64,000 nt of DNA from Marsupella aquatica. Taxonomy: Eukaryota > Marchantiophyta. Positions within the stretch are counted from its first letter, which is position 1. Every line of letters starts with the position of its first letter. This document shows positions 22,292-32,282 of the stretch, one piece after another. A program made the position numbers and the translations under genes. The notes beneath the pieces were generated by a model. The model was not told the origin of the DNA, made no database searches, and worked only from the letters and a program-made list of their open reading frames with translations. Where the stretch lies: positions 19,406,001-19,470,000 of the forward strand of contig OZ316896.1 of assembly GCA_973895155.1 (NCBI GenBank), read 5' to 3'.

Positions 22292-23344
22292 CAATATGTC
22301 ATCATCATCGAGTAAATCTACCTCATGCGAGCTTGATGCTGCGTTAGCAGAGGCAGTAGGGACCTTTACTCGACAATCCCTTTTCATGTGGCCTGGCTTG
22401 CCACAATTCCAATATGCAAGAGGCTTCCTCTCTTGCGATTTTCCTCTGGATTTAGATCTCCTCCGTGATGTAGATCTAAACCTGTTCTGCCCATTCGTGC
22501 GCTGCGTTGCTCTTCCCCTGTTCACATTGAGCGCAGTGCCAGAAGAAGATGTTGTCTGTGATTGACCCAGCTTCTTCTGAGCATCATCAGACAGTAAAGA
22601 GCTTACCACCTCATTATACGAAATGGACTTCAGATCTCTGTACAAGAGCACTTGTTTCAAGCCCTGATATGACGGCGGTAAGGAGCTTAGCAGAAGCAAG
22701 GCCTTATCCTCATCTTCAACTCCTTTTCCTAGGTTTGACAGATCAACCGCTAGACTGTCAAACTCATCCAGGTGATCCTGCATCTTGCTCCCTTCCTTGA
22801 GCCTGAGGCTCATCAAGAGAGACTTCTTGTACAGTCGGTCTGACGCATCTTCCCGGTAGTACTTCTCTCTTAGAGCCTTGAATAGTGACGCGCAATCCGC
22901 ATAATCATCCAGCTGCTTGATGATGTGCGGCTTGAGATATAGCATCACTGCATTGACAGCAATCACCTGCTCCTGTCTCCATTGCCTCACTGAAATCTCC
23001 TCCTCTCCATCATACTGCTCTCGCGATGAAAGCAGATGAGCTAAGCCCATGGCCCGTAGAACACCCTTCACTTGCTTCTCCCAGAGCAAGTAATCAGTAC
23101 GACCATCGTACTTCTCCACCTCAAACTTCACTCCTCCAAATCTAGCCATCTCCCTCTTCTTCCCTACTACCGACAGCTCTGGTAGTAACACAGCTTCCTC
23201 CACTGCACGCCGCACCGGTGATCGTACCGGTGTTATAAGTTCCTCCTCAAATGGTAGCAGCTCCTCCTCAGATTCTCCGTCTGACCGTCGCGATCCTGAA
23301 GCTCCACCGACGCCAATTCTTCCAGTATCCTCCGAGTCACTCAT
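22289..23344 (-). CDS. Copia Gag (nucleocapsid) protein with altered zinc knuckle
   Basis: 351 residues from ATG 23344 (three upstream in-frame codons carry no ATG). Acidic N-terminus; UBN2-type Gag core with YLLWEKQVKGVLRAMGL around residue 85-105, then LFKALREKYY and LPPSYQGLKQVL further on; basic RSTSRRRSKSRGKS; then the knuckle YWNCGKPGHMKRDC. The canonical CX2CX4HX4C has its first Cys replaced by Tyr (codon tat), so zinc binding is likely impaired. It ends at a TGA that splits it from the protease. Gag packages the element RNA in cytoplasmic virus-like particles. Confidence 0.9.
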   Translation of the reverse strand: MSDSEDTGRIGVGGASGSRRSDGESEEELLPFEEELITPVRSPVRRAVEEAVLLPELSVVGKKREMARFGGVKFEVEKYDGRTDYLLWEKQVKGVLRAMGLAHLLSSREQYDGEEEISVRQWRQEQVIAVNAVMLYLKPHIIKQLDDYADCASLFKALREKYYREDASDRLYKKSLLMSLRLKEGSKMQDHLDEFDSLAVDLSNLGKGVEDEDKALLLLSSLPPSYQGLKQVLLYRDLKSISYNEVVSSLLSDDAQKKLGQSQTTSSSGTALNVNRGRATQRTNGQNRFRSTSRRRSKSRGKSQERKPLAYWNCGKPGHMKRDCRVKVPTASANAASSSHEVDLLDDDDIL

Positions 23345-24858
23345 ATGAAACAATCATGAAAAAACGTCTTTTTTCAAAACTTCTCATAAAACTCAAAACT
23401 CAACACCGCCGCGTAGCCCATGAAGCTAGGAGTCCAATACTGAAATCCAAAATCAAAATCAAAATTCGACGAAAAAGTTATTCAAATTTCGGTCGGGGTG
23501 GGTAAAACCTTAGGAAACTCCCCCGTTTTGACCACCTCGGAGAATAACCAAAATACCCAGTATAACCCGTCGTTGGAATTGCGATGTGATCGGTGCGCCA
23601 CGTTGCCAACTCCAGTGGCAACGTCCTCACCAAAAAAGAACCAAAAAAGTTACCGTGCGGGGACGGAATCTTTGTGTGACGGCCGAAAAATAGCTCTCTG
23701 TTTTTCAGGAATATTCCCGCACAGTCCAACAGGGCTCACAGGGGGCCGTTCCCCCTGTCGGAGCAGTTAAAACGGAGGGTCACAGGGCCCGGGATGAGGC
23801 ACAACCAATGAGGAGGAGGAGAGAAAAAAAAATTCAGAAAAACACACTCTAAAGGGGTCTTAAAGCCCCTGGCAAAGGCGCGCGTATTCGCGGTATCGCG
23901 CGCGTATTCGCGGCCAGAATCGTGTATAAACAGCAAAAAACGTGAAAAAATGGGTTTAAAGGGGTCAAAATGCGCGTATTTTCACGTTTTTGGGCCGCAT
24001 ATGGGCGTTTTTGGCCGTATTTGGGCCCAAAAAAGCACGTTTTCACGCTTAAAGGGGTGTGGGAGGCCGGTGTGCGCGCCGGGGCGTATGGCGAACCTGG
24101 TTTGTCGGGTATTGGGGCCGTATTGGGGCAAAAAATGCCCTAAACTAACCTTAAAAATGTGCCCAAAATGACACAAAGGCCGTGTTACAAACCTCAACCG
24201 CCTCCGCTTTGGTTTCCAATGAGAAAAGTGATGACCGCCGACATGAAAATGTTTCCGAATTGCACCGGCACGTCTGAAGCTCCACCAGAGAAAGAACTTC
24301 AGTTGCGTCGCCTTCACTCCGCGTCAAGTGCCAATCCCGGACTCAAAACGACCGTCTCGCCACGATCTCTCCGTTGAGCCTCAGCACTTCGCGTTTCTTC
24401 CTCCGAGTCAAGCGTCACGACAAGTAATCCGGTTCAGGGAAAAACAAGCACCATAGCTTGTCAAAAAACCAGAACGCCTCCTTCACTCGTCACGACGCAC
24501 TCGTTTCGCAAACGTCAGCAAACTAGATACCAAAACGACCAGCACGCTCCAACCTTCAACTTGAACTATCACATGCGATGCCCCGCACACCGCATAGCTC
24601 ACACCGTTGAAGAAATAATCTCTGGTTTCTCCCCCGAAATACCGTCGAACACGAATAAACCCTGAACGATGCAAACTTCAATTCCTCCGCACCACGGATA
24701 CCGATCAGCGAGCTCTAACCACCGTTAGAATGCCCTCTCACTAACCTATCCACTCAGCCACACACAATCGAGTTTCATGCGACGAAACTCTGAATGTACC
24801 ATCGACAATGAACGCTGGAAAAACTTGTCACGAAAAAACCTCGTCACCTCCCAGGCAT
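23345..24858 (-). other. Long untranslated leader of the copia element
   Basis: About 1.5 kb between primer-binding site and gag, long for a copia element. It includes a GC-rich patch at 23876-24125 with repeated CpG-rich words ('gcgcgtattcgcgg' twice, 'gggccg.at..gggc.ttt' twice). No frame of significance. Possibly carries transcriptional or packaging signals. Confidence 0.6.
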
Positions 24859-24870
24859 GCTCTGATACCA
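24859..24870 (-). other. Primer-binding site (initiator tRNA-Met)
   Basis: Minus-strand tggtatcagagc, two bases inside the 5' LTR. This is the standard PBS of plant copia elements, complementary to the 3' end of initiator tRNA-Met. Confidence 0.93.
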
Positions 24871-24872
24871 CT

Positions 24873-25216
24873 TGTTGAGCATAGACGACATTCGCAACGG
24901 CAAGCCCATGAACCATCCAACGTACAATAGTCGACACAGAGAGATACGTGGTTCACCTCCACATGAGGCTACGTCCACGGGAACACACAAGAGCTTTACT
25001 GCACTCTAGGTCGACCGGCCATACCAAGCATCCACAGCACAAGCTCTCCCTATCTCTCAACTAGCTCTGTAACAATGAGCCTAAGTTCCACCAGGGTCTG
25101 GCATCAGCCCTGGCTATATGCACAACAGCACTACAGTTAACCTTAGCTAGGTCCTAACCCGAGTTAGCTTAACTGTGGTTAGCACAAGAGTCACAAGACT
25201 AGAGCAATATCTAACA
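24873..25216 (-). repeat. 5' LTR of the copia element
   Basis: 344 bp, same termini as the other LTR; supplies promoter and polyadenylation functions. Followed by the second ctagt target copy at 25217-25221. Confidence 0.95.
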
Positions 25217-25221
25217 CTAGT

Positions 25222-27740
25222 GACTTAATAATGTCATAGTATTCTTCTAAAGAAATTTTGGGTTAAATATTGAAACCCTCATATTTATTCTATCAGTTCT
25301 TGGGCAGTGCCATTATCTTGAGTGCCATTATCTTGATATTTAATCACACACTTTCTTGGGCACTGGGATGATCTTAAATGATAATTGTGTGAGGACTATA
25401 AACTTACTAGGAGAATGTGTAATGATAAGTGTACAGGGCATTCAAACATAGAGAGGACAATGATGAGTACATCTAGTGGGGTGGTACAGGGTATAACTTC
25501 ATTTGAAAAGATTTTAGCTAGAGTCTTTTGAGCCTTCACTTAAAGTCACAATTTTGCTCTCAAATCAGGGTCTTGTTAATCGTCAACTAGCCCAAATGCC
25601 CTAGGAAATAAATAACTTCCTTGGTCTTCCCAACGTCTTTGGAACGTACCTCCTCAACGTTTGATCCATCAATTTGCATATGAAAAATATCCCCAAGATG
25701 TGCGAGTGGAACAAATTAATTCAAACCATGAAAGAAACACATGACCTCAAAAGACCCTTTAACCAACTACAAATGAACACAAATGTCTAATTTGACATGG
25801 CCTTAGTAGCAAGAGATTGATTGATCTCCAGGGGTATTCATTTATTTTCTTTCTACCCATCAAGTAATATAAGGTTTGTTTATTGAGTTCAAAAAAATAC
25901 TTTTGATTTCCTGAAAAAATATTAGTGTTTTTAAAATACAAATTATTCCAAAAATTTATTCTAAAAATTATAATAAAATATATTTTAGAATAAAATTTGA
26001 GAATATTTTAAGAATATTCCAAAAAGATAGGAATAGAAAATTAATTTAAAAAACTTTTAAAATTATTTTTAAAGATATTTAATAACAAAAAAAAATAGAG
26101 GTTGTGAGATACTCTTGAGAGTGAGACCCCTGAGATTGATCTATAATGTGGAAGTGGTCAAAGAACCTTTCCATTAGCAACGTTGCAATTTGCTTTTTGA
26201 ATTCTTTTAATGCGAAATAATAAAATTGTTTTTTCCTTTGTTGGTTCCTGTGGATCGAGCGTCGCTGGCTTCTGTCTCGTGCTGGGTCTTGGTCATGGGT
26301 AGAGCAATTGTAGGGTACGAAATTTCCTTTCTGATAAGACAACTTAGCTTTCAATTGATTCCTATTTATATCTACTCGAGAATGCTTGAGTTGAGCCCAA
26401 ATGAGAGGCCTCCAATCTTCTTACGCTATAGCAATTTGCAGGTTCTGGTCATCCCCGTAAGACCTGGCCTACCCACTGTTACAGTATGGGTCAAGCGCGG
26501 GACCTCATACCTTTGGTAGGGACCGAGTGTTAGTATTTAATTGGATGGTTACAACTCATAGCCAATGATAACAATTGTCCATGGAACTGGTCTCCTGTCC
26601 CGACAATCTCTCCCATACTCACATTCCACAAGAAAATTGCGCTCCTCGTTTCAGGTGAGATAGAATCAGAGTCTCAGAGAACTCCGATTGAGAGTCCTTC
26701 CAAAACGAATTGGACGGCCCACAGAGGTCACACAGCAACTTACTATCAGCGCAACGCACCAAACTCTAAAGCAGAAACGGTCACCAGGCTGAGAAGCCGT
26801 GCTTGCGCATGGATTATTATTGGAGTCCCATTTCTCAGGTGATGGACGACCGAAGAAAAGCATGCAAATCAACCCTGCGTCAGTTGGGCCCATCCATCCA
26901 CATTCTGACTCACAAAAAGGCAATAGACGGACGGTGCCTTAAATCTCGCTCCGAACTGTTTGCTACCTATGTAGTAGATAGATATATACAACAATGCAAA
27001 CCAACACAAACGCCAAAACCTGGGCCAAACCGGGAATAGGGTCCCAAACTTAAGGCATAATAACCCAATAAAGGGAAGGGAAAAAACCAGATAAGACCTA
27101 AGTGGCCCAACAGCCAACGTTCCTCACCAAATAATAGACTAAGTGGTTTACTTGGAAGACTAACACTCTACGAGCTCCTTAATAAACTGCATGAAAGTGT
27201 CACCAGGTGAAATTTGCCTAGAGGCCCTAAAACCAACTGATTGGGCTCTAGTACCAAGGACAGTGAATAGCTGAGCACTCTGCAGTGCCATGGACACCTT
27301 ATGTCTAAAGAAGACGGTGAGGACAGAGACAAGGGGATAGGGCCTCCGCTCAATAAATACAAGAAAACAACACAAGCCCTAAGGAACGGGTCAAATTAAG
27401 GTGGGGTGCAGTGCACCAAAGATCTCAAGAGCGAAATGGTAGAACAAATCCCCAGGGTACCTAACAACAAAGGCATCCACTGTAACATTCATGTGGCATA
27501 ATCCAAAAGATTATTCCAATTCTACATTACCAAAATAATCCTGGCATGTTGATATAACTTAATGACATAAAGTTGTGCGTGCCAATGACAATTGAACAGC
27601 ATAATTATACTATTACGGAGAGTGAGAAAGTGAGCCAAATTGATGAACCTCAGATTTTAGGCGGCATTTGGTATTTTGGCTCAAAGGGATTTGTTGGAAT
27701 TGATCAGTAGAGCACATCTTCCAACAAGGCGTCCTATGCC
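25222..27740. other. Spacer, no gene supported
   Basis: AT-rich, especially 25860-26090. 'gagagtgagacccctgag' near 26117 resembles MITE family termini elsewhere in the window but no second end was found. 27000-27120 is purine-rich and may be an old LINE tail in reverse orientation, uncertain. Confidence 0.4.
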
Positions 27741-27900
27741 TTCTCGGGGGTCTCACTCCGCGAAAATCTCATATCACGTGCGACGAAGTATAGGGTCCGT
27801 TAATTGGGTTTCTCGGAAGACTTAAGAAGATTTGTGTAAGAACAATAGGGCCAACTTTATATGTTGGACAACTTGTAAGAATAATAGGGATATTAATATT
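27741..27900 (-). mobile_element. Truncated MITE (family M1), left end
   Basis: ctcgggggtctcact at 27738-27752 continues with 'catatcacgtgcgacgaagtat', 'ggaagact.aagaa' and 'aataggg', matching 57687-57830 in order and orientation. No matching right terminus is found, so the copy is truncated. Confidence 0.55.
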
Positions 27901-28261
27901 TTTGACTTTGTAGATGGAAGGCATACAAAGAAGTTAGGGGGTCTTTGTGTCGGACTATGTAAAGTACACGTGTCACTATGTCATTGGTACACGTGGCACA
28001 CATAACATTCCCAATATATTTTCCTAATTTTTCTAAGATGTTAACATGGCAAGAATTTGAGAATGATCTGGTTTTATGGGGACTCACGTTTAGGGTTTGA
28101 CCGGGATTAAGTTTGAAATTTTTCTGTTTAACGTGTCTCGTTTACCTCAATTGGCCCTTGTCAGTCCCTCCCGTGTCGTTTCCCTCCACTATCCCTTTGG
28201 CCCCACCCGCTCTTTGCCTCAACAGAGTCTCTTTTGTTTGTACCTTGCAGCAAATGGCCTA

Positions 28262-29335
28262 AACGGGGTCTAAACCAGTTGTGCTCCTGCTTGGAGTGAA
28301 GGTCGGATCGAGCGAGAGTGTGCTCTCGACTGCACTTGGAGTGAAGGTTGGATCGAGCGAGAGTGTGCTCTCGACTACACTGTTGCTGGAGTGAAGGATC
28401 GACTCCTGTTGTGCTCTCGACTGCACTGCTGCTGCGGCTGGAGTGAAGGATCGAGCTGCGTTGCTGCTGCGGCTGGAGTGAAGGATCGAGCTGCGGCTGG
28501 AGTGAAGGATCGAGCTGCGGCTGGAGTGAAGGATCGAGCTGCGGCTGGAGTGAAGGATCGAGCTGCGGCTGGAGTGAAGGATCGAGCTGCGTTGCTGCTG
28601 CGGCTGGAGTGAAGGATCAAGCAAGATTTCTCGGAGAAGGATCGAGCTGCGTTGCTGCTGCGGCTGGAGTGAAAGATCAAGCAAGAGTTCTCGGCGAAGG
28701 ATCGAGCGAAGGAGTGAAGGGGAGAGCGAGAGTGAAGGGGAGAGCGAGAGTTCTCGGCGAAGGATCGAGCGAAGGATCGAGTGAAGCGCTGCTACTTGGA
28801 GTGAAGGGGAGAGCGAGAGTGTTGCGCTCTCGGCTGTGCTGTTGCCGTTGCTGCTTGAAGTGAAGGATTGACCAAGAGTTCCTGGCTGCGCTGCTGTTTA
28901 GAGTGAAGGGGAGAGCGAGACATCTCAGCTGCGCTGCTGCTTAGAGTGAAGGGGAGAGCGAGACTTCTCAGTTGCGTGCGCTGATTAGAGTGAAGGAGAG
29001 AGCGAGACTTCTCAGTTGCGTGTGCTGATTAGAGTGAAGGGGAGAGCGACACTTTGCAGCTGCGCTGCTGCTTGAAGTGAACCCGGGAGTGAAGGGGAGA
29101 GCGAGACTTTGTAGCTGCGCTGCTGCTTGAAGTGAACCCGGGAGTGAAGGATCGAGCAAGAGTGTTGCGCTCCGGGAGGTGGGTGTCGAGAGTGTTGCAT
29201 TGCTGCTTTCTAAAACGGGAGCTGCTAGCTTGCTGAAACGGGAGGTGGCTACTGCAGGGAGTGTTGCGATATCTCAAACCGGAGTGCCAGGATTGGAGCT
29301 GCATTGCTGCGTTGCTCAATCGGGAGGTAGGCGCT
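28262..29335. repeat. GC-rich minisatellite locus, ~1.07 kb
   Basis: Built from variants of 'ggctggagtgaaggatcgag' and longer 'gagtgaaggggagagcgag' modules with 'ctgcgctgctgctt' linkers. The cleanest part is five perfect 24-bp units at 28471-28590. All three forward and reverse frames stay open across parts of it because 24 is divisible by three, giving spurious low-complexity frames. Not a CRISPR: there are no unique spacers. Confidence 0.85.
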
Positions 29336-29337
29336 GC

Positions 29338-29893
29338 CTACTTTGACGATCGTACTTGCTTGCTTGCTACTATTTGACGCCCAAATCTATCACGCATGGC
29401 ACACCTAGAGTCGATCTGGTAGCGGTCATAGACGAGGAAGCACCTGATCTGCCCGTTTAGCTTTTCAACTATAAAATTCCTGTTCTGAGCTCCGTGAATG
29501 GCGATAAGCTCTTTGAGTATTTTGTCCTCCAGAGCTCGCCATGCCCTCGCAGATAAGGTTTGGAGCCACTGCTGAGATCCAGCTCCAACTTCCCAGCCGA
29601 ATACTAGCTCAGTATTGTCGTCATTTGTCTCGACGTTGTCCATACTCATCTCTCCTTCTGTGTCCGCATCGACGACTTGACGCACATGTTTTTTGGATGC
29701 ATCGTTAGAGTAACCGCGAGTACAGGTCTCCAATGATTGCACTTGCCATGATTGACCACCTTACATGATCTCCATCCATGGGCTGGACCCCAGGAAAAAA
29801 ATCATGTAACTTGACTTCTGTCGTCCCCCACACACCCGCACAAATCTGGTTCTCTATTACATGCCTTGGTGTCCCGTTGGCTGGTTCCTGCAA
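29338..29893 (-). other. Possible decayed or spliced minus-strand gene, unrecognised
   Basis: Two overlapping minus-strand frames: 29705-29893 (62 codons) and 29338-29742 (134 codons). Neither opens with ATG. The first is preceded by a splice-acceptor-like 'attgcag' and contains a donor-like 'catgtaagg' near 29770; the second contains 'gacacag' acceptor-like sequence near 29675. The protein of the second frame is non-repetitive and mixed in composition (ELVFGWEVGAG, FLVYDRYQIDSR). This may be a spliced host or transposon gene piece; I recognise no family. Confidence 0.25.
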
Positions 29894-30397
29894 TTTTCTT
29901 TAAGTCATCTAGAAGAGAAGACTTCTTTAAGTGTTTACTCAGCCAGGGGGGACCACAGCCTCCAGCCATACTGGGTGGCGGGCCTGGTCAAGACGTGGAT
30001 GACGCTCGTGCTTGATTTTAAATTCTCTTTTGTTTCTCAAGCTTCTGGGCAAGGGCATTACCATTCTGGATTCTGAACTTGATCCTATTCAGGTTAGCTA
30101 TTCAGGTCTGTTGAGCGATTGGGTTATTATTTTATTGCTGTAGTAACATGCATGGCCAATTGGTTGTCTTCATGTAATGGGAAGTTTTTGAAACTTAGAA
30201 ATTGAATGGTGGTTTCAATTTTGTTCACAGGTTGCAAAAGGAATTGTAGAGGTTGTCATCAGCGCTTGCAGCAGTGAGCACCAACACTTGCGGTGAAGCA
30301 GTTTGCTAGAACACATAGTGTACCTAGTGAATTGTAAGTTGCCTGTCATTGCACGTCTAATCGTCTGGCCATTCACCGAGTATAAAAAAATAGTGCC

Positions 30398-30796
30398 ATG
30401 GCTATATTGGGCATTACATTAGAAGCGAATTATGAGAAGCTCCTTCTGCAGCATCCAGATGAATGCTGCTGGTGTGAACCTTGTGTCAAGTGCAGGGTTG
30501 GTGATGGGAATTTTGAATGGTTCCATTGCTTCTGCTTGAAAATGCGTGGAAGGCTTGTTACTAGGACATACATGGGAAAGCATGGCAAAGTTGTCACACG
30601 TCGTTGGAAGTGCTCTTGTATAAGGCCAACCATTTGGCCTCAAAATGAGTGTCTTTTACGCAAGATTGTCATCCCGGACACGCTTGACATTGTAGTCCCT
30701 GATAGTATTCCACATTCAACTGAGCTTGATATTGTAGCCCCAGATAGTATATCAGATCAAGCTAAGGTTACAACCCATGGATGCTTGACATTGTAG
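30398..30796 (+). CDS. Small Cys-rich protein, unknown function
   Basis: 132 residues from ATG 30398 (gccATGg context). The N-terminal half carries CCWCEPCVKCRVGDG, HCFC and KCSC, at least eight cysteines suited to zinc binding. It is followed by a short tandem motif (LDIVVPDSI and LDIVAPDSI); a third copy of the same DNA ('cttgacattgtagtcc') continues past the stop in another frame, so the end may have been altered by an indel or the last exon missed. It precedes the PHD gene by about 320 bp in the same orientation, and may be an accessory protein of the transposase-like locus or a fragment of a longer spliced gene. No family recognised. Confidence 0.45.
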   Translation: MAILGITLEANYEKLLLQHPDECCWCEPCVKCRVGDGNFEWFHCFCLKMRGRLVTRTYMGKHGKVVTRRWKCSCIRPTIWPQNECLLRKIVIPDTLDIVVPDSIPHSTELDIVAPDSISDQAKVTTHGCLTL

Positions 30797-31112
30797 TCCT
30801 TGATAGTACATGGATGCGTTGTTCATATATGACTAGGCCTTTGTTTGCAAGGCTGCAATTGTACCATCCATGATATATGAGAATATTTTTCATTCCCATT
30901 ATGTGGCAAAGTTTTGCAAGCTGGCATTGTATTTATGTATGTCTTGGTTGGTGGGTGTTCAGGTTGCACTGTGTAGTTGACTTCATCTGGGAGGGAGGTT
31001 TGCAGATCATTGGAGCAGGTGCTATGATTAACCTTATCTTTGTCTATGGATTGCTCACTATCATCATGTCCCCCTCATATGTGATGTGCTTTGTGATGAT
31101 TGCAGTTGAACC

Positions 31113-31787
31113 ATGCCGACAAGGACTTCAAACATAAAGAAAGCAACACAGTCCTCTGACAGAGGAGCCTCTTTGGAAGAGGTATTGCGTATTCCGTTGT
31201 TCTCTGAGCAAGAGATTCTACAAACTAGCCCTCATGTTTGTGCAATTTGTGAGCATGGTGGGAAGTTGGTAATTTGTGATGGGCCATGTCACAGGCAATT
31301 TCATTATGTGGTTGGAGATGAAGCCCCTAATGACTCTTGCCCCTGTGTAGTCCTTCCCCTCCATCATGGAGGGAAGCCATGGTTTTGCCCAAATTGTAAC
31401 CAGGACCAGGCCATGTGTTATGGGTGCCGCACTGTGGGACCGTCACCTACAATTGTGCGAAAATGCTCTGATCGTTTTTGTGTACGATTTTATTGCTTTG
31501 GGTGTTTGGTAGCTGATGCAAAGTCCTGCCCACTGCATACATGTGTGACATGTTATCAGAGTCTTGAGGGTCAGATGGTCAAGAACATGGTACAATGTCT
31601 ACGATGTCCAAATGCCTGGCATACAGATTGTCTCCAGATGATCAAAAGCAAAGGGTTCGCTCATGATAGGGACATCTGGGACCATGAAGCACATGGACAA
31701 CAGCGACAGATGTTTTATTGCCCCCGTCATCCTATTGATCCACACCTCAAGACTCCAATCAGGGACCACATTTCATGGCTCCAATGA
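31113..31787 (+). CDS. Triple PHD-finger protein, NSD/EDM2-like, no SET domain
   Basis: 224 residues from ATG 31113. PHD1 at ~43-95: CAICEHGGKLVICDGPC, FH, then CPNC. PHD2 at ~102-131: CYGC, KCSDRFC, FYCFGC. PHD3 at ~139-173: CPLHTCVTC, CLRCPNAWH. The order and spacing match the PHD cassette of NSD-type histone methyltransferases and of plant EDM2-like proteins, which read histone H3 tails in the nucleus. Here the cassette is nearly the whole protein and no SET domain follows. 'ttgcag' just before the ATG looks like a splice acceptor, so a non-coding first exon or a missed upstream exon is possible. Same orientation as the transposase-like gene 0.5 kb downstream. Could be a captured reader domain or a truncated host gene. 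Confidence 0.75.
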   Translation: MPTRTSNIKKATQSSDRGASLEEVLRIPLFSEQEILQTSPHVCAICEHGGKLVICDGPCHRQFHYVVGDEAPNDSCPCVVLPLHHGGKPWFCPNCNQDQAMCYGCRTVGPSPTIVRKCSDRFCVRFYCFGCLVADAKSCPLHTCVTCYQSLEGQMVKNMVQCLRCPNAWHTDCLQMIKSKGFAHDRDIWDHEAHGQQRQMFYCPRHPIDPHLKTPIRDHISWLQ

Positions 31788-32282
31788 TCTGAATAATGAA
31801 CAAACCTATTACTTAGGTTTCAACGTCTTAGTGGGGTATGAGCAAGGCACATACTTAAGGTGCATCATGGGTGGTAGTACCCAATTTTATTAGTGTTGAC
31901 ATTTTGTCATAATTAAGGTCACTAATAGTGCTGCATTTTGATGAGCAGAAGCACTAAACTTCGGGAATTGTTAGAAAAGCAGGCGAAAAGGATATTTTGT
32001 CCAAAGATATTTTATCCAACTTTAGCGGTATATCATGATTTTCACTGAATACATTTGCATGTATGATGGATTGCATTATAAAGTGTTTTGGCCTATTAGC
32101 ACTTCTATTGTTAAATGTATGCTGACATTATGTACATTACATGAGAATGTGTATGTTGTCATTGCATCTCTTGAAGATCCTAATGTGTTTCCCTTGTGTG
32201 TATTTCAAATGTATTTGTGCAGGTCTTTCTGTTATCAACTCCAAAAGCAATGGTGCTATGCATGTTCTAGATTTGTATTGCA

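Larger units (their letters stand above)
18518..25216 (-). mobile_element. Ty1/copia LTR retrotransposon, ~6.7 kb, nearly complete
   Basis: Read on the minus strand: 5' LTR (24873-25216), primer-binding site, ~1.5-kb leader, gag, protease-integrase-reverse transcriptase-RNase H (the copia order, with integrase before RT), polypurine tract, 3' LTR (18518-18861). Both LTRs are 344 bp and differ at only four positions, all transitions; flanking ctagt repeats mark a clean insertion. The single gag-pol frame is interrupted by TGA at 22289-22291 and TAG at 22100-22102, so this copy is probably non-autonomous though very recent. Insertion lies about 3 kb downstream of PAL copy 1. Confidence 0.95.

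Noticed and set aside
25840-26140. Complete AT-rich MITE ending 'gagagtgagacccctgag'
   Set aside because: Only one terminus resembles family M1; the opposite end could not be found.
28471-28590. CRISPR-like array
   Set aside because: Direct head-to-tail repeats without spacers, in a plant genome.
28259-28863. Repetitive frames on both strands across the minisatellite
   Set aside because: Unit length is a multiple of three, so stops are absent in all copies at once; no start context or unique sequence.
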